From Eucommia ulmoides (lineage: Eukaryota > Streptophyta > Magnoliopsida > Garryales > Eucommiaceae), in the NCBI GenBank assembly GCA_016647705.1, contig CM028335.1, forward strand, positions 41,082,526-41,146,525: a DNA stretch of 64,000 bases, read 5' to 3'. Every line of letters starts with the position of its first letter. The first letter of the stretch is position 1. Positions 1 through 11,401 of this stretch are shown here, piece by piece. The translations under genes were made by a program, and so were the position numbers. The notes under the pieces are model-generated. The model did no database searches. It was given only the letters and a program-made list of their open reading frames with translations, and had not been told where the DNA came from.

Positions 1-911
1 CTGATTATATAAAGTTTTAAAGGATGTGGCCACTGACATGGTGATGTAGAATGGGAAGGAGAAGAGAAAAACCCTCTTAGGACCTCCACAGCAGCACACA
101 CGTGTAAAGAACAAAACTTCAATCAGCAATATTATTCCACTCTAGATAACCTAGGGCCCCAAAAGCCTTTTTATAGGTGATTAACCGAAATAATTCAGAA
201 ACTAATTTGATAATGAAACAAAATAAATTTTCTTATATAATATTAATGCTTTTGATAAAAGATTCTTGCTCAAACCTAAATCTCATTAAAATTGTACCAC
301 ATAACGAAATTATTTCAATATCTGAGGCATTTGTACTAGATTCTAGTTCAAACCTAAATCTCATTAAAGTAAAATAAACTGTTACAGCATAAAAAATCAT
401 GTTCACATTCATAATTAAATGACACCAGAGCATGTTTCTATTTGACTTATTCCCACTTAATAATTAAAATAAGTGGGTAGGCGTCCTCATAGAGAATGAT
501 CTAGGTTAGTATGTGGATACAAATACTCATTTCAATCCTCTCTATCTAAAGTAAAGTTTTGAAAGGATGTTGCACTTACATTTTATTATAAATACAACCT
601 AATTATTCAATATACGGAGCATCTGTTTCATATATAGGTAGTCTTCATTTTTTTTTTTGTAATGAAGCAAAGGAAAAAACAAAAACAAAAAGCAACCTTG
701 TATGTCGTAGCCATTATGGTGACAATATTTGAATAGAATCTGCTCATTAGCATGTTGATGACTGTAACTTGACGGTCCAGTGTCTACCTGTAAACCAGCA
801 AATCAGTTTTAAGACAGTTACTGTATAAAATCTGTTTTGTGATGCTCAAGAAACATTTATTTATTTCTGAAAGGTAGCTTTTGCTGGGAATCTCTTTCTT
901 AAAGTTATTTA
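1..911. other. Non-coding intron DNA with a short direct repeat
   Basis: I see no gene here. A 21-bp sequence (TCAAACCTAAATCTCATTAA plus A) occurs at 270-290 and again at 348-368, a spacing of 78 bp, and the flanking bases are only loosely similar. The rest is AT-rich with short homopolymer runs. The position, upstream of the first recognised galacturonokinase exon and between repeats, suggests intron sequence, but that is inference. Confidence 0.5.
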
Positions 912-2023
912 GGCAGCGTTTGGTAACCACTCCCATTGCATTCCCAGATTTTTGGGATATATTTTTGGGCATAGCGTTTGGTAAGGGCCCGTTTGGTAAC
1001 AGTTTCGTGCCCATCCCATGTAGTGGAATGTGATGGGATAAGAATTATATTTCCTTATTGGGAACAGAATCGCGTTTGGTAACGACAATTTTTTTTGGAT
1101 CTGGGAATAGAATAGCGTTTGATAACAATTTTATCCAAGAAATCAAGAATGAACCGTAAACCACAGTTAAGAAATCATCATACAATCAAACCGTAAACCC
1201 CAATCGAAATCGAAATCCTAAAATCCAATCGAAATCGAAATTGAAATCCTAAACCCCAATCGAAATCCTGAAATCGAAATTGAAATCGAAATTGAAATCA
1301 AAACCATTTCAACAATCGAAATCCGATTGGGGTTTCGAAATGGAAATGGAAATCTGAAATCGATTTCGATTTCAAAATGGAAATCGAAATCCGATTTCGG
1401 AATAGAAATCAAACATGTTGTTCAATTTCGATTTCGAAAACGAAATCGAAATCGAAAAGGTTCGATTGATGAGGAGGCCGGACGACTACGGAAATCGAAA
1501 CCGTTTGATTTATAGGATTTCGATTTCGAAATCAAAATTGAAATAGGGTTTCGATTTCAATTTCGAAATCGAAACCCTATAAGCACTGGACGAAAATGAT
1601 GACGGACGATGGCGGATGGACAGACGAAGACGAAGCATGCGACGAACATGACTGAAATCAAAGACGACGCAGGCGATGGCCGGACGACGAGAGGAGGAGT
1701 TGGCGGGAAGAAAACGATGAACCGGAGATGGGATGGAGAGGATTGTTGAAGAAGAAAAAAAAGGAAAAAAAAAAAAAGAGAAGAACCAGACGCGAAGAAG
1801 AAAAAAGAAGAAAAAAAAAGGGAAAGAAAAGAGGGCTTACAAAGTTTGAAGTGTGGATCTCCCCAACAAATCACAAAATGACGAGTGTGTCCTTTTAGGC
1901 CATGGGAATGGGATTGTCGTTACCAAACGCGATTCTCTTCCGAAGAAGGAAACATAATTCTTATCCTATCCCATTCCTATTCCATTGCATGGGATGGGCA
2001 CGAAACGGATACCAAATGGGCCC
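912..2023. mobile_element. Fold-back TIR element (PIF/Harbinger-like), copy 1
   Basis: The left end GGCAGCGTTTGGTAACC and the reverse complement of the right end, GGGCCCATTTGGTATCC, form imperfect terminal inverted repeats. TTA flanks the element on both sides (909-911 and 2024-2026), the 3-bp duplication typical of PIF/Harbinger elements. A second inverted arm starts at 985 (GGGCCCGTTTGGTAAC) and pairs with the right end over many tens of bases. The interior (about 1200-1570) is built from repeats of GAAATC/GATTTC, so it can fold on itself. No transposase is encoded. Open frames inside come from the repeats and from a purine-rich stretch near 1740-1840. The same family recurs at 27586-28408. 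It is probably a non-autonomous element. Confidence 0.7.
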
Positions 2024-2681
2024 TTAACCACTAGTGTCAATGATGTTATAGTATTAATTTGGCAGTGCATGTATTGCTTTCGACATATGAATGCTTAAAA
2101 CATTGAAAGGAAATAAAACATTATGGTTAAAAGGAACTACTGAGAAATTGATTTAAAGTGGCTAATAAAACTTAACCTCATGAAACCATACATTTGGACT
2201 TTTGCTGGTAATGGATTATCTGTAAAGCTCAAGTTATCTGAAAACTAGTCAAACAACCTAGTTCCAAGTTCAACAATACATATAATTTCGGTAGTTATCT
2301 AGTTCAAGCATTACAAACACGTTTTCTTAACATGGTCTCAAGTTTGCAGATGGAAAAACACATTATAACCAAAAAAAAAGGAGTTTTTGCCAAGGTCTCC
2401 AATTTTAGCAGCCCAACCCTTGTGAAATCCATGAATTTTGGTGCATTTATTGAAGACCCAAGAACAGAAGATCTTTTGGTCAGCTGCGCATTTATCATTG
2501 TTTTATGACAGAGCTCTCTTAGCAGAATAATCTTCAAAATCTGATGCGTCGTACAAATCATCTTCAAAATCAAATGACTGGTGAGAAAATCAAACAACAT
2601 ATTTTCTTCATCTTCTTTAAATTCATATGGCTTGAGTTTGATTCAAGAGTTATGTCCTACGATCAAGTGGGTATTCTTCTT
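2024..2681. other. Non-coding interval, nothing recognised
   Basis: No coding similarity, repeat or RNA gene could be recognised. The interval lies between the fold-back element and the LTR of copia A. Its last bases, TTCTT at 2677-2681, look like the target-site copy for copia A. Confidence 0.4.
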
Positions 2682-2881
2682 TGTTAGAATAACTAAAAGG
2701 CAGAATGTTGAGAGAACACGAGAGAATTTTATTGATATATGAGAAAGATTGATTTACAAAGATATACAACGAGTCTATATATAGGGAGTGATTAGGGTTT
2801 TCTTGGTAGGGTTAGAGTTTGGTTTTCCTAGTGATACTAGGGTTTAACATGGTGGGCCAAGACTTATATAGTATATTAACA
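2682..2881 (-). repeat. LTR of copia A (3' LTR in element orientation)
   Basis: This 200-bp repeat matches 7819-8013 over its length with scattered substitutions. It begins TGTTAGAATAAC and ends TATATTAACA. A CTATATATAGG box lies in both copies, and the shared GGTTTGGTTTTCCTAGTGA segment helps align them. Confidence 0.85.
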
Positions 2882-3336
2882 TCCCCGCGCAAATTCAAGA
2901 CGGTAAATCAGACGTGAACTTGAGTTTGAAAACTAGAGTGTGAGAGCATCGAGGTGGATGAGCTTTGGTGAATATTTGTTGTCTGATCGGTTGAACTGAT
3001 GGAGTGAAGATGAATAATATTCTGAAAAATGTGGTGACGGATGAATTAACAATCAGTCTCGATGTGTTTTATACACTTGTAGAAAATGTTATGATGGGAA
3101 ATCTAAATAGCACTCCTATTGTCACAATTTAGAAAAATGGTAGTAGAGGATGAGACTCCTATGTCAGCGAGATGCCGGCAAAGCCAAAGTAGTTCTTGTG
3201 TTGCATTAGCTGTGGCATGATATTTAGCTTCGCGACCACGTTTTGTTTTTTACTACTCCAGAAAATGAGAAAGTTTGCCAAGAAGAATCATTAACCAGTG
3301 GTTGAACGTCTGTCCCCAGTTGGTGACAGAGTAAGC
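2882..3336 (-). pseudogene. Copia A RNase H remnant
   Basis: Read on the minus strand, this stretch gives broken pieces of a copia RNase H tail. One is a segment resembling the usual SWxxKKQ..V.RSSAEAEY block near 3200-3290, followed by a piece matching the region before the conserved CDN motif. Frames are shifted and stops are present. The polypurine tract (GCGCGGGGATG on the minus strand) lies directly before the LTR. The remnant stops abruptly where the copia B fragment starts. Confidence 0.6.
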
Positions 3337-3343
3337 ATGTAAG

Positions 3344-4395
3344 ATGGGAGTGGAAAATGGCCTTTATTACTTTGATGACCATGACGAGAGTCCTGCTATC
3401 CCACCTACTGCTTACCCTGCTGTTGCCTCCGCTCACCAGATCCATTGTCTCCTTGGTCATCCTTGCCTTGGCAACTTCAAGTTACTTGTTTCTAATTTGA
3501 TTCATTTGTCTTCGTTAGAGTGTGAGTCTTGTCAATTGGGTAAGTATCATCGTACTCATGTTCGAGTATCGAGTCCGTTTAGTTTAGTTTATTCAGATGT
3601 TTGAGGTCCTTCTCGTGTTACTTCTACATTAGGTTTTCATTATTTTGTGACATTTGTGGATGATTTTTTCAGAGTTATTTGGTTTTATTTAATGAAAGAT
3701 CGTTCAGACTTATTCTCTATTTTTCGTGCGTTTTATGCTGAAATTAAAACTCAATTTAATGTACCAGTGCGTATTCTTCGAAGTGATAATACTCGAGAAT
3801 ACTTTTCTCAGCCATTTACTTTTTTATGTCACACTCTGGTTTTTTGCATCAGTCTTCTTGTCCTTACACACCGCAACAAAATGGAGTTGCTGAGCGTAAG
3901 AATCGACAGCTGCTAGAAGTGGCTCGTACTCTTCTTTTTGAGATGAACGTTTCTAAACACTTCTGGGGCGATGCGGTTCTTACAGCCTGCTTCCTAATCA
4001 ACAAGATGCCGTCCTCTACCCTCAATGGCAAGGTTCCCCATTCTGTTCTTTTTTCTCGTTCTCCCTTGTTTAGTTTACCTCCTCGAATATTTGGGTGTGT
4101 TTGTTTTGTTCATCAATTGACTCCTGGCAGGGATAAGTTAGATCCCTGTGCTTTAGAATGCGTCTTCCTCGGCTATTCTCGCACACAAAAGGGTTGTCGT
4201 TGTTATAGTCCATCATTATATCGCTCGTTTGTGTGTGTGGATGTTACAATCTTTGAGTCTACCCCTTACTTTTCTGCCTCTTCCTCTCGAGACGATTTGG
4301 ATGTTACGCTTCCCTTGCCAAGTGTACCAAACCCTACACTATTTTCCTCTACTCCAGATCCTATCCCGCCTAGTCGTTCTTCAGCTCCTTTGTAG
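3344..4395 (+). pseudogene. Copia B1 integrase remnant
   Basis: Integrase joins the cDNA copy of a retrotransposon to host DNA. The HxxxH...CxxC zinc-binding region is visible at about 3430-3545 (HQIHCLLGH, then CESCQLGK). The catalytic core follows with VTFVDDFFR and RSDNTREYF, then TPQQNGVAERKNRQLLEVAR in a second frame beginning near 3826. A stop interrupts the YSDV*GPS motif at 3601, and a frameshift near 3830-3890 divides the core. The C-terminal part ends in a serine- and proline-rich tail at 4395. It cannot be translated as one protein. Confidence 0.8.
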
Positions 4396-4431
4396 GTATA
4401 CTCTCGTCGCCAGAAGACACCCTCCGCTGTC

Positions 4432-6139
4432 GTGCCCATCGACTCTGTGACCTCAGACCCATCCATCTCTAACCTGGACATGCCCATTGCCATCCGGAAA
4501 GGTAAGCGCACATGTACTACCCATCCTATTTCTAACTTTGTTTCGTATGCATACCTATCGCCTTCATACTCCTCTTTTGTTGCTTCTCTGTCCTCTGTTT
4601 CTATTCTTAAGTCTGTTTCAGAGGCCCTCACTCACCCTGGTTGGGCAAAAGTAATGGAAGAAGAAATGCTTGCCTTACATCAGAATGGCACTTGGGATCT
4701 CGTCTCGCTTCCGCCTGACAAAACAATAGTTGGATGTAAATGGGTGTACATTGTCAAAGTTCATCCAGATGGCACCATTGATCGACTCAAGGCTTGCTTA
4801 GTTGCTAAAGGCTACACGCAGGTATACAACCTTGATTACTCTGAGACCTTCTCTCCTGTTGCCAAGCTCACTTTTGTTCACTTGTTCATCTTTTTGCCTG
4901 CCACTTTTCGTTGGCCATTACATCAGCTCGATATCAAGAATATTTTCTTAAATGACGATCTGACTGAGGAAGTATTTATGGAGCAACCTCCTGGGTTTGT
5001 TGTTCAAGGGGAGTCTGGTTTGGTATGTTTCTTGAAGAAATCTATTTATGACCTGAAGCAGTCTCCTCGAGTATGGTTTAAAAGATTTAGTGAAGTGGTC
5101 ACTGAGTTTGGTCTTCGACGATGTGGAGCCGATCATTCTGTCTTTTACAAGCATAGTAAAGTCGGGAGAATATTATTGATTGTGTATGTGGATGACATCA
5201 TGATTACCGGGGATGGCCACGGTGGTATTCAGAACTCAAAAAGTTTTTGAATAGTAAGTTTTAAACTAACGATTTGGGTAATTTAAAGTACTTCTTGGGA
5301 ATTGAAGTTGCTCGATAAAGTCAAGACATTTACCTGTCTCAGAGAAAATATATCCTTAACCTATTGAGCGAAACAGGAATGCTAGGAGCTAAACCGATTG
5401 ACTCACCTATGGATCCAAACACCAAATTGTTAGCAAATCAAGGTGTACCACTGACAGATTCAGCACAATATCGACGGTTAGTTGGGAAGTTGAACTACCT
5501 GACAGTTACCAAACCAGATATCTCCTTCGCTGTTAGTGTTATCAGTCAGTTCTTAGATCGTCCAATGACTTGTCACTGGGATGCAGTGATCCGTATTTTT
5601 CGATATTTGAAAGGTGCTTTTGGTTGTGGTTTGCTATATCAAAACATCGGTTATATTCAAATAAAGGGCTACACAAATGCAGATTGGGCCGGATCGTCCT
5701 CGGATAGGAAGTTTACTACTGGATATTGTGTGTTCGTTGGTGATAACCTTCTCTCTTGGAAGAATAAAAAGAAGATTGTGGTTGGATGGTCAAGTGCAGA
5801 ATCGGAATACAGGGCAATGGCCCGTACCACTTGTGACTTAACTTGGTTGAAACACTTGTTGGAATAACTTGGATTTAAACACTCTTCACTGATGGATCTG
5901 GTATGTGATAATCAAGCAGCACTTCACATTACTTCCAACCCAGTCTTTCATGAGAGAACAAAACATATTGAAGTTGATTGTCATTTCATTCGAAAAAATT
6001 GTTACAGAAGCAGATTGAGACTAAATATGTAAATTCAGTTAATTAGTTAGCTGATATATTTACTAAACCGTTGGGGGGCTTAAGAATAAAATACATTTGT
6101 AATAACTTAGGAGCATACAATATATATGCTCGAGCTTGA
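4432..6139 (+). pseudogene. Copia B1 reverse transcriptase and RNase H remnant
   Basis: The first 272 codons (4432-5250) form one open frame with typical copia reverse transcriptase blocks: LVAKGYTQ, FSPVAKL, LHQLDIKN and the catalytic YVDDIMITGD. A frameshift and stop follow at about 5250. The sequence resumes at 5364 with the connection region (LVGKLNYLTVTKPDISFAVS) and RNase H (NADWAGSSSDRKFTTGYC, SSAESEYRAMA). Further stops lie near 5865 and in the last 100 bases, where the [10 protein letters not shown] block can still be read. The long surviving frame suggests fairly recent decay. Confidence 0.85.
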
Positions 6140-6253
6140 GGGGGAGTGTTAAAAGGGTATTTCTATCTTTCCTGTATTATTTAGGGTTTCTTGTACGGTT
6201 TAATGTTTGTTGTATTGTTTCTTCGTTTTTCAATATAAATAGAGAGAGAGGGT

Positions 6254-6999
6254 ACCACTATGGTTGAAGCATTCTCATTACTGGCGAGACGGACATTTGA
6301 GCAGTTCGTGTCTTTGTGAATGACAATGCTTTCAATATAAGGATTGTGGTGATCATTTTGATTTGTCAGCTGGTGTGGCAAGATCGACATCTGTATTTGA
6401 TCCTTGTAGTGTTGCAAGGTGTGTTTCCTCTCTCGGTAGATCAGAAACGATATTGTCGAGGGAAGATATCTCTCCCTGATTATAGTATTGATGCACGTAC
6501 AGTCTCAAATTCTGATCTCAATCTTCGGGAAATGCATCAGGCTCATCTCATTTTGGTAGTTTATATAGAGAATGGCATCAGCTAGATGTTTTCAGGTTGG
6601 CTTAGAGAGAACCAATTGATACCACAGAGCATTCATCTAAGATAGGAAATTGTTGATGGACTGTCAGGTTCTTGGCACATGCTGTGAAGGGTGGAAAGTA
6701 GTTGATACCGACGTGAAAATTCTGCCTTGGTGTAGTAGAGTTTGAGGAGATCCCAAACTTCTTTAGCCATCTCTAATCTACTAAATTGGATTTTGATAGG
6801 TGTGATTATAATGGAATGGAACCATGTAAGAATCTGATGACTTTTACTATCCTAGTCTTGAGACACTCTTACAAATTTTTTAGCATCTTCTTTGTCTTCG
6901 CGTTTGGGCAATTTAATGTCCCCAGTCACAATATGCCATAGTTTTTGACCACGTAGGAAGCTAGATATCTCTTGAGCCCACAAGATTTAGTTCAATTTA
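6254..6999 (-). pseudogene. Copia A gag remnant
   Basis: The minus strand between about 6990 and 6600 reads as copia gag of the UBN2 type. Recognisable pieces are YLRGQKLWHIVTGDIKLPK, a segment like WFHSIIITPIKIQFSRLEMA and KEVWDLLKLYYTKA, with stops and shifts between them. From 6600 down to 6254 similarity fades. This is the upstream coding end of copia A, next to its 5' LTR at 7819-8013. Confidence 0.65.
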
Positions 7000-7040
7000 T
7001 GAGTCTGATTTCTCTATAGGCGCGAAGAAAACAAAGTGTC

Positions 7041-7109
7041 TGAGAGTGAATTGAGGTGGAAACTACATTAATCCCTTTGAGAGTGAATTGAGGTGGAAAC
7101 TACATTAAT
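7041..7109. repeat. Two-copy tandem repeat of about 37 bp
   Basis: The 32-bp string from TGAGAGTGAATTGAGG to CTACATTAAT occurs at 7041-7072 and again, apparently unchanged, at 7078-7109. It lies in the leader of copia A. The lack of visible differences suggests a recent slippage duplication. Confidence 0.85.
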
Positions 7110-7818
7110 ATAAGGGAAGGTACATCTTGTGAGCCTAAATCACAAAACGGAGTCCAGAAACAGATTAGAGGTCCAAAAACTCTAGGAACTGGTCTAACTT
7201 TGTAAAGAAAGGTCAAAACTAGGTTGAACTGTTCAAAGGAAGCCAAGCTTTTGTGAACCGATGATGTGGCTGGAGGGACTGACGCGGCAGGTGAGATGAC
7301 AGAAAGTGCTGACGTGGCACTAAGTGATCTCCCTTAGTGCTTACATGATAGTTGAGTGGCTCGAAAGTTGATGTGTCACAGACTAGACGGTGTTTTGCCT
7401 GACGTGGCAGATGATGTGGCGGATACTTGGCTCTGACGTGGCATGACACGTGGTAGACGAGTGATGGAGCTGCAAAAGGTGAAGGTGGAGCGTGGAGGCG
7501 CATTTGACATCTGATGTCGGTGATTCTGGTGGCATTTTGCTCGTTTTGTCAAGACGAAAGTTATGGTATGATGGACGGCGGCGGTGGCTCTGTTAGTGGC
7601 ACGTGAGCGCGCATTGGTGGTTGGTTTGGCTTCGTTTTGGTGTCGTTGAACTTGTTTTTTCGAGATGAGTCTAATGGTATTGGTTGATGCAGTGTTGGTT
7701 TGTTGAACAATGAAACTCGGTGTTGTAGGCAGTGGCGCTACGGAAGCCTTGAAAAGAGAGTTAGGGTTGCGAAAAAATTAGTTGGAACAAGGTCATGAAG
7801 AATTGGGTCTTGATACCA

Positions 7819-8013
7819 TGTTAGAATAACCAAGAGGTGGAATGTTGAAAGAACATGAGAGAATTGTATTAATATATGAGAAAGATTGATTTACAGAGAT
7901 GTAAGAGTCTATATATAGGGAGTGACTAGGGTTTCTCTGTTAGGGTTAGGGTTTGGTTTTCCTAGTGAGAGTAGGGTTTATCATAGTGGAAGGCTCATAT
8001 ACATATATTAACA
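7819..8013 (-). repeat. LTR of copia A (5' LTR in element orientation)
   Basis: This repeat of about 195 bp matches 2682-2881. The reverse complement of a tRNA-iMet-type primer site (TGGTATCAAGACC) abuts its left edge, which places the element start here and the element on the minus strand. Confidence 0.85.
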
Positions 8014-8271
8014 TTCGTAATGGATGTATTCTCCACAAGAGGAGAAATTTATTTGAAGGATTCAGATTTTTGTTTCTTTCGCATGGCTCTTTCTTAGTGG
8101 CTGTATTCTCCATGAGATGGGGAATTTCTTTGAACAGGGGGATGAATTGCTTGAGTGGAAAGTGTTCAATTAAATGCCTTAATAAAAATATTGAAATTTA
8201 ATTTGTTCAAGGACATGTTTCTAAATTACCTTTTATTTTCTGGAGAGTTTTAACATGTGAAGTGTCGCTAG

Positions 8272-8640
8272 GGGATAAGGTGAAGATGGTGCTGGTAGTG
8301 AAAACAAGGACATAAATATTGCAGTGAATTTTCTCATTATACCACAATTGCTTTTTATCGGCTCTTTAATGGCGGTCGTAATGGATCTTCTCTTTCAAAT
8401 TGTTGCGCTTGGTGTTGGGTTTCATAATTTCTTTTTTTTAGCAATGAATAAGAAAGCAAGGGATAAGGTGAAGATAGTGCTAGTAGTGAAAACAAGTGCA
8501 TAAATATTGCAGTGAATTTTCTTACTATACCACAGTTATTTTTTATGAGTTTTTTAGTGGTGGTCATAATGGATATTCTCTATAAAATGTAATGTGTTTT
8601 TTGCGCTTGATGTTGGTTTCATAATGATTTTTTTTTTTTT
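8272..8640. repeat. Divergent tandem duplication of about 190 bp
   Basis: Copy one begins GGGATAAGGTGAAGATGG near 8272. Copy two begins GGGATAAGGTGAAGATAG near 8460. Both continue through GTGAAAACAAG, ATAAATATTGCAGTGAATTT, a TATACCACA segment and a TTTCATAAT segment. Many substitutions separate them, so the duplication is old. A third, weaker echo (TATACCACG, GGTGGTG) continues to about 8840. No coding frame is shared between copies. Confidence 0.75.
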
Positions 8641-9764
8641 ACCACAGTGCTTGGTGTTCGGTGGCGGTGTTTGTAACATGTTATTCTCTTCTATCATTTT
8701 TATGTCGTAAGAACTTTTACGCTCGATGGTGGTTGTAGATTTTCACTTTATGCCCTAGTGTTTGGTGGTTCTCTTTTGGCGATGGTGATTTCGGATGTTC
8801 CCTTTATACCACGTTAAATTTTCTACCTTTGGTGGTGTTAGTAGTTATTTTTTTTTTTTTTTTTCTTTTTCTTTTTCTTTTTTTTTTTTTCTTTTTTTGT
8901 TGTGAACTCTAGTATGTTACCATCTCATCTCTCTTTTATTGCGGCAATAATTTTTATATAATTTAATGGTGTAAAAAGAAAGGGCTCAACTTAAATTAAG
9001 GATTCAATTGATATAACACCCCAATGAATTTTGTCGAAGTATAAAAGAGGGTACAATGAATTTCCATTTTGGTATAAAGGAGTGTGCAACAATCTGTCAC
9101 TGTGACGTAAAAAGAAAGAATAGTGAAATTTTATTGTGCGGCGAAGTTTTACTGACATAATTTCTGTAGTGCGGGGAATGGATGGGCCACGTTTTGTGAA
9201 TACTGGAGCATTGACCAAAAATCTCACAGAAATATGACTCATTATGTAGTTGGCATAGTCTTGCTGTTTGATTCAATCTATTCAACGTGTGAAGATGTGA
9301 TGAGGTGCACCTACAAGGGGACCAGCTGGCACTAATGAATGTTTAAAGAATATTGAGTTTAGTATTTTACTAGTTGTATCAATTTTCCAAGCAATTAACC
9401 ATTTTGAATCTTCTCATTAATTAGAGGTGTTCTAGAATTAGTCCTACACGTTATTGGTAAGTTTTGCAGAATTGTAAACATTAAACTCAATTCACTGAAA
9501 AATAATATATAATAATCCCCTTTGTGCTCCCACCTTTTCTTTCACCCTTGGCAGCATAGTAAAGCCGGGAAATGAATAAGAAGTTTTGAAAGATATGCTT
9601 GTCTGTAATCTAGCATTACTGCTATACCCACCTGGAAATACAGGCGTTACTTCGTTTGCTTGCTGAACAACACAGAGAAGAAACCCCAAACTCAATCCTC
9701 TCTCCTTTTCTCTCTCTCTCTCTCTTAAAGAGAAGTCTGCACTTCCCTTAAATTGATTTTTTGA
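8641..9764. other. Non-coding interval with simple repeats
   Basis: No gene is recognised. A pyrimidine tract (T runs with C interruptions) covers about 8850-8896, and a (CT)n microsatellite lies at about 9705-9725. The rest is AT-rich intron-like DNA. Confidence 0.5.
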
Positions 9765-10732
9765 TAATTACACGTTGACCCCTTGTACTTAAATTCAGGG
9801 ACAATTTTTCCCCATGTATGTATGTAATAAGCACTTAACTCCCTCGTGCTATAAACCATGACGCATGGTTATGTTTTTGATCAATTTTAATGGAAATATT
9901 GTACACGCGCTTAAAAGTGCTTGTCAATATTAATTAAATTTTATATCGACCAAAATACATTTTGTCAATTATCTTTACATTTTTCTTTAGAAAATTAATA
10001 AGATTTTTTTTTTTTTAGAAAATTAAAAGAAGAAGAGAAGCAATAGAACTAAAAAACTTTGTTTCCTGTTGCTTATCCAAAGTTTCCTAGATTTGGGTTT
10101 CTCAGTCTCTCTTACTCTCTGCATCCTCTTCTTCTTGTGTTCTCTTTCAATTTTGTACATGCAATTACTGTCTCTTGATCCAAACAACTGATAGAAAAAT
10201 TTAGATCTTGGATCCTCTCTCCAATCATTGAAACAGAAGAGTTGCTCCCGTCCCTCTTTCTACATCTTCTTCTGTCTTTCCTAGGAAGAACATTTCCACA
10301 TATCCTTCAATCTCCTCCATCGCCGATTGACTTCTACGACAAGACGCCCGTGATTAATCCGCCGATGGTTTATTGAATTTGATTTGATTTTCAAGTTTTC
10401 TATAAAGAACCATTGTTGTTCTTTTTTTTTTTTTTTTCATTTTTTAGTTTTAAATTTAATTTTGACATTGTGTTTTTAAAGTGTCGTCTTTTAAAAGTTT
10501 TGTATTTTTTAATAGTGTTTTCTTTGTTTATATATATATTAAATTCGGTTTGCTTTGAGTTGGCATAATTATTAAATATTGAAACTGTAAAGGTAAATTC
10601 ATCATTTTAGATATTCCTGTAACAGAAGCCTGTGCAGATAGTTTCTAGTTTAAGGTGGTTATGTGCTTATTACATAGCTACTGGGGGGAAAATCGCTCTT
10701 GCACCTAAGTAAAGGGGGTCAAAATGAAATTA
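9765..10732. mobile_element. Long-TIR element, MULE-like, with a possible captured fragment
   Basis: The left end (TAATTACACGTTGACCCCTT) and the reverse complement of the right end (TAATTTCATTTTGACCCCCT) are inverted repeats. They can be followed inward for about 75 bp through matching blocks such as TTTTTCCCC and TGTAATAAGCAC. Long TIRs suggest a Mutator-like element, but I found no convincing 9-bp target duplication. The interior (about 10060-10380) has lower AT content, CT-rich runs and the look of a plant 5' untranslated leader with a short coding start, unlike its surroundings. That could be a captured gene piece. No transposase is present. Confidence 0.6.
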
Positions 10733-11401
10733 GACCATTTTGTATATAATTTATCTTTGCATTACGATTTGGAAATTTTAATTTCAAATTTTATAGATTT
10801 TATTTCTTGAATTTCTAATAGGAGAAAAATTGGTTGGTTAATGATCACACTAAAGAGAAATCCAAACTCTTACTTTGGGTTTAAGCAAGTCATCACATTT
10901 GTAACTTCATGCTTATAATTAATATTTTCTGACATAAAAATATCTGGAATTTGTTTTGTCGACGTTCATGCTTTGCATTCGTTTGAGAACTTCCATGTAG
11001 GTAGGAACAAGTATATGAAAAAACTGTAGAACTTCAAGTGAACTAGGAACATATGTGGATGTACTTTGTTTCTTGTTGGCCAGTTTCGTTGGAGAACTTA
11101 AAGATAAATTCCCTTAGTTGTCCCTTGCCACACCAGACTTTTATACAACATATTGTAAAATATGCATAAAAGAGACGATGCTGAGACATAATCATCCTAG
11201 TTGTGATTTTCTGTATATTTTTTCCCGAAATAGACTAGGCAATTGGTAAGAAATTTCTTTGATTTGTTATAAAATTAATTATGCCTGACTTAGGTGGAAT
11301 AAAAAGTAACAGCATTACTAAATTACATCTTAAATGTAAAAGAACACCAATCACTGTCCAATACTTGAGGATATGGAAGACATTTAATATCTTTTTTGTT
11401 A
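10733..11401. other. Non-coding intron interval
   Basis: AT-rich sequence with no recognised gene or repeat lies between two TIR elements. A short open frame at 11281-11499 crosses an element boundary and has no recognisable similarity, so I do not call it a gene. Confidence 0.4.

Larger units (their letters stand above)
3337..6253 (+). mobile_element. Truncated Ty1/copia B fragment (B1)
   Basis: This fragment is the same family as the complete copy at 19659-24066. It starts inside the GAG-pre-integrase domain, runs through integrase, reverse transcriptase and RNase H, and ends in a partial 3' LTR that begins TGTTAAAAGGG at about 6148 and stops at about 6253. It has no gag, no protease, no 5' LTR and no visible target-site duplication. 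It therefore looks like a piece joined into copia A by recombination or deletion rather than a clean insertion. Confidence 0.8.
2682..8013 (-). mobile_element. Ty1/copia element A, minus strand, degenerate
   Basis: Two similar terminal repeats (2682-2881 and 7819-8013) begin TGTTAGAATAAC and end TTAACA, as LTRs do. The minus orientation is set by a primer-binding site next to the right LTR (reverse complement of TGGTATCAAGACC at about 7806-7818) and by a G-rich polypurine tract next to the left one. Flanking 5-mers are TTCTT and TTCGT, a probable target-site duplication with one change. On the minus strand there are gag remnants near the right LTR and RNase H remnants near the left LTR. The centre is occupied by a truncated copia fragment of another family in the opposite orientation (3337-6253), so protease, integrase and most of reverse transcriptase are gone. 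The element is dead. Confidence 0.85.

Noticed and set aside
1218-1515. Open frames on both strands in the GAAATC repeat core
   Set aside because: They consist of repeated I-S-I-S or R-N-R-N type residues produced by the repeat itself. The same artefact appears in the sister element at 27586-28408.
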